Below are positions 10,701-18,720 of a stretch of DNA of 64,000 nucleotides, piece by piece. Source of the stretch: Massilia sp. PDC64 (GTDB taxonomy: Bacteria; Pseudomonadota; Gammaproteobacteria; Burkholderiales; Burkholderiaceae_D); contig NZ_FMZS01000012.1 of the NCBI RefSeq assembly GCF_900101265.1, forward strand, positions 186,001 through 250,000, given 5' to 3'. A model generated the notes under the pieces. It saw only the letters and a list, made by a program, of their open reading frames with translations. It made no database searches and was not told where the DNA came from. A program made the position numbers and the translations under genes. Positions within the stretch are counted from its first letter, which is position 1, and every line of letters begins with the position of its first letter.

Positions 10701-12033
10701 GGGCGGCATCGGCGTGAACGTGCCGGCGCCCGAACCCGACAGCGGCATGATGATCAACGTGAACATGAAGGCGCTGAACGTCGACCGCTGGCTCGCGGCG
10801 GCCGCCGACATCGCCGGGCCGGGCGAGGCCGCGCCTGCGTCGGCGACGCCTGCCGAGAGCGGCGGCATGGCGCAATACGTCGTGCCGGACATCGTGGCCG
10901 CGCGTGCCGGCGAACTGGTCATCGGCGAACGGGCGCTGCGCGACGTCGTCGTCGGTGCCACGCACCAGAACAATACGTGGCAGGCCAGCATCGATTCGCG
11001 CCAGGTGGTCGGCTACGTCACGTGGGCCGAATCGGGATCTGGCCTGGGCAAGGTGACGGCGCGCCTGGCGTCGCTCGTGATCCCGGAATCGTCCGCGAAC
11101 GAAGTCAAGGACCTGCTCGAATCGAACAAGGGCGCCAGCGCCAGCATTCCCGCGCTGGACATCGTGGCCGACCGCTTCGAGCTGTTCAACAAGCAGTTCG
11201 GCCGCCTGGAACTCGTCGCCAGCAACGCGCAGGCGCTGGCCGGGCGCGAGTGGCGCATCGAAAAGCTGGCGCTGACGAATCCGGACGGCCAGCTGAAGGC
11301 GAACGGCCGCTGGCTCACGCGCGACGGCAAGAGCAACACGGCACTGAATTTCACGCTCGACATCAGCGACGCGGGCCGCCTGCTGGACCGCCTCGGCTTC
11401 CCCGAAACGCTGCGTCACGGCAAGGGTTCGCTGTCCGGCGACATCTCGTGGGCCGGGCTGCCGTACTCGCTCGACATCCCGACCCTGTCGGGCCAGATCC
11501 AGATGAACGTCGAGGACGGCCAATTCCTCAAGCAGGACCCGGGCGCCGCGAAACTGCTGGGCGTGCTGAGCCTGCAGATGCTGCCGCGCATGCTGAAACT
11601 CGATTTCCACGACGTGTTCTCGGAGGGTCTTGCCTTCGACGGCATCACGGCGAACGCGATGATCACGCGCGGTGTCGTGCGCACGGACAACCTCAAAATG
11701 CACGGCGTGGCGGCGACGGTGCTGATGGACGGCACGGCCGACATCGCCAACGAATCGACGAACCTGCACGTCGTCGTGATTCCGGAGTTCAACCTCGGCA
11801 CCAGCTCGCTCGTGTACGGCCTCGCGGTGAACCCCGTGATCGGCCTCGGCAGCTTCCTGGCCCAGCTGTTCCTGCGCGCGCCCGTGATGAAGGCGCTCAC
11901 TTACCACATGCAGGTGACGGGGCCGTGGAAGTCGCCGCACATCGTGAAGCTGGAGAATTCGCCCGCCGTGACGGCCGCCGCTGCGAACGCGGCCGCGCAG
12001 GACCGCAATAAGGACAAAAAGGGAGCCAAATGA
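7744..12033 (+). CDS. yhdP: YhdP family AsmA-like envelope protein
   Basis: A 1429-residue inner-membrane anchored protein of the AsmA/TamB-like YhdP family, thought to bridge the periplasm and move phospholipid toward the outer membrane. The N-terminus is cytoplasmic and His/Pro-rich, followed by one transmembrane segment (about residues 75-95, FTIKAVLLVYFAFMAMFLVL) and a very long periplasmic region of repeated beta-strand units. The C-terminal portion has the conserved GKGSLSGDISWAG and GLGSFLAQLFLRAPV segments of the family. The GTG at 7744 is taken as start; an in-frame ATG at 7780 is a possible alternative and neither has a good Shine-Dalgarno. Its stop overlaps the next start by ATGA. 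The yhdP-nitrilase-tldD order is common in beta- and gammaproteobacteria. Confidence 0.93.
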   Translation: MPEHSASLLSLLMHSPEPQAEREPDAHEQAHPLGGAHEHAHLPLPLVERWARARACYRYANLASHHVLGFTIKAVLLVYFAFMAMFLVLRYAVLPNIDYYKPDIEQAASRALGNQVTIARVYASWRGLRPNLYLGDLRLHDRAGRQLLALPSVSATVSWWSVVAAEPRFEALEINRPELDVRRGADGVIAVAGVRIDPNKKEEGGGADWLLRQHEVVIREGRLTWTDELRGAPTLALSDVTLVLQNRWTTHRFALKAAPPAGAGDPLDLRARFTHPAFGAKPSDARRWKGQVYADLRNTDLAAWKQYVDYPFTLQEGRGSVRAWLDFDHARLAGFTADLALAGVSARLGPDTPPLALSRVSGRLSASETIAPNVDDGKPTFGALGHAIGLENFSVVTDSGVVLPPATLNESWRPATRTQPERFEVRAEQLDVGALAALAVQLPIAPAHRQLLTELAPRGRINDADVEWQGRFPHITGYRVRGDVENLGMNPLAARAAQAAVDGQPAQPAWPALPGFKNLSGRIDASDHGGSVDIDSDKLVLALPAWFADPEMPFDQFALHARWTHLADEQLAVDVDSLNLSQGALKATLTGRHVLPLKAGQGPGNADFTGTVDNFEIASIGRWLPLATPEGLREWLTGALQGGMLHDTRLRLRGDLAHFPFHAENAVQRARGEFRVSGRIEDGKLEYAPGHKAADGKAPLWPLLENIEGSIVFDRARMDIHADTARTQGIALSNVKAVIPELGVHEMMLDIDGAAAGPLPDFLRYVAASPVLEWIGHFTEDTRATGAAKLGLKLHLPLANLHDTKVQGALQLQNNEVVLFPDLPPLEAALGRIEFSEHGVNLNGVGASFLGGPLQLSGGTQRDGSIQIRMAGSATAEGMRQTRSLPALQRLGNKLSGGARFGGTVTVKDRQTQIILDTNLAGLGIELPAPLNKPAPDVLPLHFVLTGQPTGADGVGRDDIRILLGNIAAAKYVRERQPHGPWIVKRGGIGVNVPAPEPDSGMMINVNMKALNVDRWLAAAADIAGPGEAAPASATPAESGGMAQYVVPDIVAARAGELVIGERALRDVVVGATHQNNTWQASIDSRQVVGYVTWAESGSGLGKVTARLASLVIPESSANEVKDLLESNKGASASIPALDIVADRFELFNKQFGRLELVASNAQALAGREWRIEKLALTNPDGQLKANGRWLTRDGKSNTALNFTLDISDAGRLLDRLGFPETLRHGKGSLSGDISWAGLPYSLDIPTLSGQIQMNVEDGQFLKQDPGAAKLLGVLSLQMLPRMLKLDFHDVFSEGLAFDGITANAMITRGVVRTDNLKMHGVAATVLMDGTADIANESTNLHVVVIPEFNLGTSSLVYGLAVNPVIGLGSFLAQLFLRAPVMKALTYHMQVTGPWKSPHIVKLENSPAVTAAAANAAAQDRNKDKKGAK

Positions 12034-12830
12034 AGACGATCGTTTCTGCTGTACAGATGGTTTCGACCCCTGTCGTGGAAGAAAATATCGCCACCGCGCG
12101 TCGCTTGATCGCGGACGCCGCCGCGCGCGGTGCGCAACTGGTCACGTTGCCGGAATACTGGCCCATCATGGGCATGACGGACACGGACAAGGTTGCCCAC
12201 GCGGAGCAGCCGGGCCACGGCCCCATCCAGGATTTCCTGGCCAGCCAGGCGCGCGAGCATGGCATCTGGCTCATCGGCGGCACCTTGCCGCTCGTCTCCG
12301 GTGACGCGGGCCGCGTGCTGAACACGACGCTCGTCTACGATCCGGCCGGGCAGCACGTCGGCCGCTACGACAAGATCCACTTGTTCGGCTTTAACAAGGG
12401 CAGCGAATCGTACGACGAAGCGCGCACCATCGTGCCGGGCGAGACGGTCGGCAGCTTCGAGGCGCCGTTCGGCAAGGTCGGCCTGGCCATCTGCTACGAC
12501 CTGCGCTTTCCGGAACTGTTCCGTGCGATGGGCGACTGCGCGCTGATCGTCGTGCCGGCCGCGTTCACGCACACGACGGGCCTCGCGCACTGGGAAGTGC
12601 TGCTGCGCGCCCGGGCCATCGAGAACCAGTGCTACGTGTTGGCGTCAGCCCAGGGGGGCACGCACAAGAATGCCCGCCGCACGTTCGGCCACAGCATGCT
12701 GATCGACCCGTGGGGCGAGGTGAAGGACGTGTTGCCGGAAGGCGAGGGCGTCGTCAGCGGCGAGATCGATCCCGGGTACATCGCGAAGGTGCGCGAGAGT
12801 TTGCCGGCGCTGAAACACCGCAAACTCTGA
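12030..12830 (+). CDS. carbon-nitrogen hydrolase (Nit-type amidase)
   Basis: A 266-residue member of the nitrilase superfamily. The catalytic triad is visible: Glu42 in LPEYWP, Lys115 in YDKIHLF, and Cys155 in ICYDLRFPELFR. This length and motif set fits the Nit1/YafV-related amidases that hydrolyse deaminated glutathione, a metabolite-repair role, but the substrate is inferred from family resemblance only. The ATG overlaps the yhdP stop (ATGA), so it is translationally coupled, and tldD follows after about 40 bases. The conserved linkage of these three genes is known from other proteobacteria. Confidence 0.92.
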   Translation: MKTIVSAVQMVSTPVVEENIATARRLIADAAARGAQLVTLPEYWPIMGMTDTDKVAHAEQPGHGPIQDFLASQAREHGIWLIGGTLPLVSGDAGRVLNTTLVYDPAGQHVGRYDKIHLFGFNKGSESYDEARTIVPGETVGSFEAPFGKVGLAICYDLRFPELFRAMGDCALIVVPAAFTHTTGLAHWEVLLRARAIENQCYVLASAQGGTHKNARRTFGHSMLIDPWGEVKDVLPEGEGVVSGEIDPGYIAKVRESLPALKHRKL

Positions 12831-12873
12831 CGTGTGGCAGAATAGCCTCTCCTTATCTGAAAGACCCGACGCA

Positions 12874-14334
12874 ATGACTCCATTCGAACCGAATCTCTCC
12901 TCCCTCGCTGTCGCGCGCGACGTCCTGTTGACGCCATTCGGGCTGGACGAAGGCAAGCTGATCACGACGCTGGGGACCATGTTCACGCACAAGGTCGATT
13001 ACGCCGACTTGTATTTCCAGTTCACCAAGAGCGAAGGCTGGAGCCTGGAAGAGGGCATCGTCAAGAGCGGCAGTTTTTCGATCGACCAGGGCGTCGGCGT
13101 GCGCGCCGTGTCGGGCGACAAGACCGCCTTTTCGTACTCGGATGAAATCTCGCAGGCCGCTCTGCTGGACGCCGCCGCGGCCACGCGCACGATCGCGCGC
13201 GCCGGCGCCGGCCGCGTGAAGGTGGCATCGAGCATCCAGCCGTCCGGCGGCCGCTCGCTGTACCTGCCGCATGACCCGCTGGCCTCGCTCGACGCCACCG
13301 CGAAAGTCGCGCTGCTGGAGCGTATCGAAAAGATCGCGCGTGCCAAGGATCCGCGTGTCGTGCAGGTGATGGCCGGCCTGGCCGGCGAGTACGACGTCGT
13401 GCTCGTCGTGCGCAGCGACGGCGTGCTGGCAGCCGACATCCGCCCGCTCGTGCGCGTGTCCGTCACCGTCATCGCCGAGCAGAACGGCCGGCGCGAGATG
13501 GGTTCGTCGGGCGGCGGCGGCCGTTACGATTATTCCTATTTCAGCGACGAGCTGCTGGAAAAATACGCCAGCGAAGCCGTGCAGTCGGCCCTCGTGAACC
13601 TGGAAGCGCGTCCGGCGCCGGCCGGTCCGATGACCATCGTGCTCGGCCCGGGCTGGCCCGGCGTGCTGCTGCACGAAGCGGTCGGCCACGGCCTCGAAGG
13701 CGACTTCAACCGCAAGGGTTCGTCCGCGTATGCCGGCATGATCGGCCAGCGCGTCGCCGCGAAGGGCGTGACCGTCGTCGACGACGGCACCCTGAAGGAC
13801 CGCCGCGGTTCGCTGAACATGGACGACGAGGGCAATCCGACCCAGTGCACGACCTTGATCGAGGACGGCATCCTGAAGGGCTATATCCAGGACACGATGA
13901 ACGCGCGCCTGATGAAGATGCCGGTGACGGGCAACGCACGCCGCGAATCGTTCGCGCACCTGCCGATGCCGCGCATGACGAACACGTACATGCTGGCCGG
14001 CGACAAGGACCCGGCCGAGATCCTCGCGTCGGTCAAGAACGGCCTGTATGCGGTGAACTTCGGCGGCGGCCAGGTTGACATCACGAACGGCAAATTCGTG
14101 TTCTCGGCCAGCGAAGCCTACATGATCGAGGACGGCAAGGTCACGTACCCGGTGAAGGGCGCGACCCTGATCGGCAACGGTCCGGACACGATGAACCGCA
14201 TCTCGATGATCGGCAACGACATGCGCCTGGACTCGGGCGTGGGCGTATGCGGCAAGGAAGGCCAGAGCGTCCCGGTGGGCGTGGGCCAGCCTACCTTGCG
14301 CATCGACGGCGTGACCGTCGGCGGCACGGCCTGA
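12874..14334 (+). CDS. tldD: TldD metalloprotease subunit
   Basis: The catalytic subunit of the TldD/TldE (PmbA) zinc protease, which trims unfolded peptides and modified peptide precursors in the cytoplasm. It is 486 residues, as usual for the family. The zinc-binding HEAVGH begins at His267 within LLHEAVGHGLEGDF. The C-terminal half has the conserved GNARRESFAH and GGGQVDITNGKFVFSASEAYMIEDG regions (here named in pieces). The chosen ATG at 12874 gives the family N-terminus; the open frame reaches an upstream GTG at 12832 that would add 14 unlikely residues. The partner tldE/pmbA is not in the window. Confidence 0.95.
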   Translation: MTPFEPNLSSLAVARDVLLTPFGLDEGKLITTLGTMFTHKVDYADLYFQFTKSEGWSLEEGIVKSGSFSIDQGVGVRAVSGDKTAFSYSDEISQAALLDAAAATRTIARAGAGRVKVASSIQPSGGRSLYLPHDPLASLDATAKVALLERIEKIARAKDPRVVQVMAGLAGEYDVVLVVRSDGVLAADIRPLVRVSVTVIAEQNGRREMGSSGGGGRYDYSYFSDELLEKYASEAVQSALVNLEARPAPAGPMTIVLGPGWPGVLLHEAVGHGLEGDFNRKGSSAYAGMIGQRVAAKGVTVVDDGTLKDRRGSLNMDDEGNPTQCTTLIEDGILKGYIQDTMNARLMKMPVTGNARRESFAHLPMPRMTNTYMLAGDKDPAEILASVKNGLYAVNFGGGQVDITNGKFVFSASEAYMIEDGKVTYPVKGATLIGNGPDTMNRISMIGNDMRLDSGVGVCGKEGQSVPVGVGQPTLRIDGVTVGGTA

Positions 14335-14351
14335 CGCCGGGCCGCACCGCG

Positions 14352-15122
14352 ATGGCAACCGCCTTCGCCGCAACGACGCCCGCCGCGCGCGGGCGTTTGT
14401 TCATCCAGGCTATTGTCGTGGCGGTGTTCGGCGCGATATCGCCATCACGCGCAGCGGCCGACGAGCACACGAACGTCGCCACCCGCTTCGGCCCGGTCGA
14501 GACGCAGCCCGGCCCCGACCGTTCCGACATCCGTTTCCGCGGCGCGTCGCTCGGGCAGGTCGACGGCAACGCCAGCCTCGTCAAGCTGTCCGTGCAGGAC
14601 GATGCCGACTACGTGCTCGTCGATGCGGCTTTGCCGGACCCGCAATGCCGGCACCGCTTCACGCTGTTGCAGATCGGGCCGGGCGACGAGGCGACGATGT
14701 CGCAACCGTTCGGCGATTGCCTGACCGGATTCGGTGCCCGGCGCGCGGGCGACAAGCTGGTCGTCCAGCTGGCGCAGGAGGGCACGGGGCAGGTGCACGA
14801 GTTCGTCTGGATGCAGGACCGCATGAAGGAACTCACCAATGTGCTCACGCGCTGCGAAGCGGCCCAGCTCACGGCCGCGTCGCGCTGGATCCCGGTCGAG
14901 CCCGCGCAGGCCGGCCGCGTCATCACCGGCACCGGCCGCGCCTGGTTCCACACGGCGCCGCTGGACGAGTGCAAGCTCCCGCAACTGTTCGTGATTCCGG
15001 GCGACGTGCTGACCGTCCTCCACACGTATGCCGATTACGCGGACGTCGCGTACCGCAATCCGCGCACGGGCCGCGAGGCCAGCGGTTGGATCAGGCTCGA
15101 CCGGCTCGCGCCCCATCCCTGA
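14352..15122 (+). CDS. unassigned exported protein
   Basis: I do not recognise this 256-residue protein. The ATG at 14352 lies 18 bases after the tldD stop and starts a signal peptide (hydrophobic FIQAIVVAVFGAIS, cleavage near SRAAA). The mature part has four cysteines (in DPQCRH, FGDCLTG, TRCEAAQ and DECKLP), consistent with two disulfides in the periplasm, and ends in a compact segment (PGDVLTVLHTYADYADVAY...GWIRLDRL) that looks like a small SH3-like beta barrel. That last idea is a guess from pattern only. It could be co-transcribed with tldD. Confidence 0.7.
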   Translation: MATAFAATTPAARGRLFIQAIVVAVFGAISPSRAAADEHTNVATRFGPVETQPGPDRSDIRFRGASLGQVDGNASLVKLSVQDDADYVLVDAALPDPQCRHRFTLLQIGPGDEATMSQPFGDCLTGFGARRAGDKLVVQLAQEGTGQVHEFVWMQDRMKELTNVLTRCEAAQLTAASRWIPVEPAQAGRVITGTGRAWFHTAPLDECKLPQLFVIPGDVLTVLHTYADYADVAYRNPRTGREASGWIRLDRLAPHP

Positions 15123-15195
15123 TCGCGGACGCCGTCAAATACGTCCCTGTGCCACACTGACTCCAACCGGCACCATCCACCGCAAGGAGCAGAAC

Positions 15196-15420
15196 ATGGC
15201 CAACGACCAAGCACCGCAGGCGGGCGCACAACCGCCCCAGACCAACGCACAGCCGCCAGCCCCGGCGGCACCCACACCGCCGGGCCAGGCGTCCGGCCAG
15301 CAGGGCGCGCAGCAGCCCACCGACTTCGACGGCCTCGAGGGCAAGAAGCCCGAAGAGCTGACGCCGGAAGAGCTGCGCCTGATGGCCGACACCATGCCCG
15401 GCGAAGGGCCCGGAGACTAG
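15196..15420 (+). CDS. small Pro/Gln/Ala-rich protein
   Basis: A 74-residue protein of unknown role. It has a strong AAGGAG (15184-15189) seven bases before the ATG, so it is likely translated. Residues 5-45 are almost only Ala, Pro, Gln, Gly and Thr, so probably disordered. The tail (FDGLEGKKPEELTPEELRLM) is charged and could form a short helix. There is no signal peptide or membrane segment. It ends convergently with receptor C; the two stop codons share the palindrome CTAG at 15417-15420. Confidence 0.65.
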   Translation: MANDQAPQAGAQPPQTNAQPPAPAAPTPPGQASGQQGAQQPTDFDGLEGKKPEELTPEELRLMADTMPGEGPGD

Positions 15421-18281
15421 AACGAGTAGCGCGCCCCCAGCGTGAAGAAGCGCCCGCGCGCTCCCTCGTAATCGAGCGGGTTGTACGCCTGCGCACCATA
15501 CGTCAGCGGGTCGAGCGGCGCGATCTTGTCGAACAGGTTCTGGATCGAGCCGAACACTTCCCACCGCTGCTGCGGCTTCCAGCGCACCACCAGGTCGACC
15601 GTCGTGAACGACGCCAGTTCGCAACCGTTCGGGGCGTCGGTGCCGTTGGCGAAGGTCACGGCGCAACCGCTCGGGTCGCCCCGGAAGAAACGGTTTTCCA
15701 GCACGCCGCGGTAGTTCACGTTGGCGGATACGCGCAGGTTGTTGCGGTCCCAGCCGAAGCGCATGTTGACGCGGTCGGCCGGCGTGCCCGTGCAGTTCGT
15801 CACGTCGCAGTTGCCGTGGGTGCCCGCGAATTCGCGCGACGTGCCGTCCTGTTCGGTGCGCAGCCATTCGAAGATGTGCGTGTACTTCACGTCGAACGTG
15901 GCATTGCCCCAGGCGTCCGGCAGGCGGTGGTTGTAGCGCGCGTCCACGTCGAGGCCGCGCACCTTGCTCTGGGCGGAGTTGACGTAGCGGGTCAGCACGG
16001 CCGTGATCTGGCCCGGATCGCCCGGGATGCCGCTCACGCTGCCCGGGTCGCGCGCCACGTGGCCGGCGGCGATGGCGGCGTCCACCTGTTCCTGGTTGAT
16101 CTCGTTCTTGCGCTTGATCTTCCAGTAGTCGACCGAGATGCTCGTGCGCGGCAGCGGGTCCCAGATGACGCCCAGCGTGTAGCTGCGCGACCGTTCCGGC
16201 GACAGGTTCGGATTCGGCGACGTGACGAGGGCCACCGACGCCGGGTTGCAGGCGCTCGTCACGCCCAGCGCGCAGCGCACGGGGTCGGCCGCGGTGGAGA
16301 ACGCGGCCAGGCCGCCGACGCCGTTCTCGGCCGGGCTCGGTGCGCGGAAGCCCCGCGCGAACGTGCCGCGGAGGGCGAATTCGCGCACCGGTGTCCACTT
16401 CAGCCCGAACTTCGGCGTGTACGAACTGCCGACGTCCGTGAAGTGGTCGTAGCGCAGGGCCGCCGACGCTTCCACGTTGAACGGCAGCGGCGCGAGGCCT
16501 TCGCCATACAGCGCGAACACGTTGCGGGCACCGGAATACGCGGAATAGCCCAGGCCGATGACGTTACCCCGCTCCGTGCCGGTGGTGGGCAGCAGCTCCG
16601 TCATCTCGTGGCGGAATTCCGTGCCCAGTGCCAGGCCCAGGTTGCCGGCCAGGTAGGGAATGCCGCTGAACTCGCGCGTGGCCTTGAAGTCGATCTGGCC
16701 GACCTTCGTGTTGGCCGTGTTGAGGATGGTCGGCGACAGCGCGGCGTACAGCGCCGGTGAATTCAGCGGCGCGTTCTCGGCGATGCGCCAGAACGTGCCC
16801 GGCGGCAGGGCCCGGTAAGCCGCGCTGTTGGCCGTCGCCGCCGCCACGTTGGCCGCGGACGGGTCGAGGAGGGCGAAGGCGACGTCGCGCTGCAGGAAGC
16901 CGTTCTGCGTGTTGTTGACGTGGTTGTGCGAGAACAGCAGGGCGGAGTCCCAGTCCCAGCCGTAATTCGTCCCCTTGGCGCCGCCGAGCCAGCGCAGGAA
17001 GTTCGAATCGATGTTCGACTTGCGCGGACCGACGTCGGCCGCCAGGTAGCGGAACCGTGCGGCCGTGCCGAAATACGGGTTGTCCGGGTGCGTCGGGCCG
17101 AGCTGGACGACGGCATTGTTCACGGGCCCGCCGGGGAAGCCGACGGAGGCGCTGACGGACGAGGGCGTGGTGGCGGTATCCGTCTGGCTCGTGTACCAGT
17201 TCAATTCGCTGTACAGCTGGAGCGCCGGATTCAGTTGCATCGTGCCGCGCAGGAAGAAGCTGAGGTTTTCCTGCTTCGGCTCGATCTGGTTGTACATCAG
17301 CGAGGCGTCGATCAGGCAGCCGCCGCCGGGATCGCCCTGCGGGTGGTTGGTGAAATTGGAGCAGGCCGCGCCGGGGAACGTGCGGGTGAAACCGGGACCG
17401 GCCAGGTTGCCGCGGTTGTAGTAATTGGTCGGGTCGGCCGGATTGCGCACGTTGCCGTTGATGGCGTTGCCGGCCGTGCCGGTGCCGGGCAGGATGGCAC
17501 CGGTACCGCCCAGCGCCTGTTCGGCCGAATAGCCCCAGCGGCGCAGGTCGTTGCGGCCGATCCACTCGCGGTCGGCACGGTCGCGGTACCAGATCTCGTC
17601 GAATTTCTTGTACTCGATGCTGAACAGGACGTTGTAGCGGTCGGTGTCGAGGCTGCCGACGCCTTTCGTGAACGCGACGTTCATGCGCTTGCCGTCCCAG
17701 TCGTCGCTGGCGCCGCGCTGGAAGCGTACGGTGTTGCCCTGGAAGTCGCGGCGCAGGATGATGTTGACGACGCCGGCGATGGCGTCCGAACCGTAGATGG
17801 CGGAGGCGCCGTCCTTGAGGATCTCGACCCGCTCGACGGCATCCGTCGGGATCACGTTCAGGTCCGTGAACTGCTTCTGGCCGTCGTCGGCGAGGCCGTA
17901 CGGGGCCATGCGGCGGCCGTTCATCAGCACCAGCGTCGACGCCGCGCCCAGGCCGCGCAGTGAAATGCCGGAGGCGCCGGCGGCGAAGCCGTTGCCGAAG
18001 GTGGTGGGCACGGAACCCTGGTTGTCGACGGCCAGCGTCTGCAGCAGCTCGGCCACGGTGGCCTTGCCGGACCGCTCGATGTCGGCGCGGTTGACGGTGA
18101 TGACGGAGGACGCCGTTTCGGCTTCCGAGCGGCGGATGTTCGAGCCGGTGATCTCGACGCGCGGGACGGGTTTCGGTGCGGCTTCCTGGGCCGGTGCGGG
18201 CAATGCCAGGATCACCAGGCCGATGGCGCCCCCGCCCGCGAACAGGCGTCGGATCGTCCGGGATATCGGGGTTTCAGTCAT
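15417..18281 (-). CDS. TonB-dependent receptor C
   Basis: A 954-residue outer-membrane TonB-dependent receptor. The ATG at 18281 has GGAG upstream and begins a signal peptide (basic ISRTIRRL, hydrophobic AIGLVILALPAPAQ); the open frame continues 68 codons upstream but that part is not protein-like. The plug contains VEITGSNIRRSEAETASS, LRGLGAASTLVLMNGRRMAP and EILKDGASAIYGSDAIAG. The barrel includes loops with paired cysteines and ends LGARYSF. It is a paralogue of receptor E (24504-27275), with which it shares FGNGFAAG, GRRMAP and the FDKIAPLDPLTYG segment. Its promoter lies in the region it shares with the aroG leader, which is transcribed divergently. The substrate is unknown. Confidence 0.94.
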   Translation of the reverse strand: MTETPISRTIRRLFAGGGAIGLVILALPAPAQEAAPKPVPRVEITGSNIRRSEAETASSVITVNRADIERSGKATVAELLQTLAVDNQGSVPTTFGNGFAAGASGISLRGLGAASTLVLMNGRRMAPYGLADDGQKQFTDLNVIPTDAVERVEILKDGASAIYGSDAIAGVVNIILRRDFQGNTVRFQRGASDDWDGKRMNVAFTKGVGSLDTDRYNVLFSIEYKKFDEIWYRDRADREWIGRNDLRRWGYSAEQALGGTGAILPGTGTAGNAINGNVRNPADPTNYYNRGNLAGPGFTRTFPGAACSNFTNHPQGDPGGGCLIDASLMYNQIEPKQENLSFFLRGTMQLNPALQLYSELNWYTSQTDTATTPSSVSASVGFPGGPVNNAVVQLGPTHPDNPYFGTAARFRYLAADVGPRKSNIDSNFLRWLGGAKGTNYGWDWDSALLFSHNHVNNTQNGFLQRDVAFALLDPSAANVAAATANSAAYRALPPGTFWRIAENAPLNSPALYAALSPTILNTANTKVGQIDFKATREFSGIPYLAGNLGLALGTEFRHEMTELLPTTGTERGNVIGLGYSAYSGARNVFALYGEGLAPLPFNVEASAALRYDHFTDVGSSYTPKFGLKWTPVREFALRGTFARGFRAPSPAENGVGGLAAFSTAADPVRCALGVTSACNPASVALVTSPNPNLSPERSRSYTLGVIWDPLPRTSISVDYWKIKRKNEINQEQVDAAIAAGHVARDPGSVSGIPGDPGQITAVLTRYVNSAQSKVRGLDVDARYNHRLPDAWGNATFDVKYTHIFEWLRTEQDGTSREFAGTHGNCDVTNCTGTPADRVNMRFGWDRNNLRVSANVNYRGVLENRFFRGDPSGCAVTFANGTDAPNGCELASFTTVDLVVRWKPQQRWEVFGSIQNLFDKIAPLDPLTYGAQAYNPLDYEGARGRFFTLGARYSF

Positions 18282-18478
18282 GTCCAGACTCCAATAGGAT
18301 GAGGGATGGTCGACCCGGTGTGCATGCGGCCGGGGCTCGTTGCGACTTTTGCATCTTGCATAAAGGGGCAACTGACATCTCTCAAGCGTGTCCGGCACAG
18401 CGGAAAAGGTGTCGGGTTGATGCAACCTATCGCCTGTATAGGCAACCGTAACCGACAGATCACAGGCCAAATAAAGTC

Positions 18479-18508
18479 TTGCCAACGTCGATGCAATGTT
18501 GTTATAGT
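18479..18508 (+). promoter_or_regulatory. sigma70-type promoter of the aroG leader
   Basis: TTGCCA (18479-18484) and TATAGT (18503-18508) are separated by 18 bases, placing transcription start near 18514, about 20 bases before the leader peptide ATG. Confidence 0.6.
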
Positions 18509-18533
18509 CAATCGACTACTTCGGAACCTCTCC

Positions 18534-18602
18534 ATGCGCCACGCCGTTTTCTTTACCTTTTATTTTTGGTTTAGCCATTCCAGCCCAACGGCGGTGGAGT
18601 AG
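18534..18602 (+). CDS. Phe-rich leader peptide of the aroG attenuator
   Basis: A 22-codon open frame (ATG 18534, TAG 18600) whose residues 6-13 read FFTFYFWF: five Phe plus one Tyr and one Trp within eight codons. It lies between a promoter and a terminator hairpin ahead of the DAHP synthase gene. Such runs are the sensing element of transcription attenuators (compare the PheL peptide of enterobacteria). Ribosome stalling at these codons would report shortage of charged tRNA-Phe (perhaps also Tyr or Trp). There is no obvious strong Shine-Dalgarno (GGAAC at 18522-18526 is the nearest match). Confidence 0.82.
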   Translation: MRHAVFFTFYFWFSHSSPTAVE

Positions 18603-18680
18603 CGGCAGGTTCACGCAACAACAGAACAGAGTCCGACACAAGAATCCAAAAGACCGCCGAGCTGGCGGTCTTTTTTTTTT
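18590..18680 (+). terminator. transcription attenuator (terminator/antiterminator) before aroG
   Basis: The terminator is AGACCGCC (18651-18658), loop GAGCT, GGCGGTCT (18664-18671), extended by A-U pairs and followed by a run of T to 18680. The same GGCGGT that forms its 3' arm also occurs at 18590-18595, inside the end of the leader peptide gene, and can pair with ACCGCC (18653-18658) to block the terminator. A ribosome stalled on the Phe codons (18549-18572) leaves 18590-18595 free, giving readthrough; a ribosome that reaches the stop at 18600 covers it, giving termination. Confidence 0.8.
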
Positions 18681-18720
18681 ACGCCTCAGAATTTCATACA
18701 GATCAGAACGGAGAACAGCA

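Noticed and set aside
7774..11940. Minus-strand open frame of 1388 codons antisense to yhdP
   Set aside because: Product is an Arg/His/Gln/Val-rich low-complexity string with no domain; it is the usual antisense shadow of a GC-rich gene, while the plus strand encodes a clear YhdP.
18282..18485. N-terminal extension of receptor C by 68 codons
   Set aside because: It would put cysteine-rich, non-hydrophobic sequence before a perfect signal peptide; ATG 18281 has its own GGAG.
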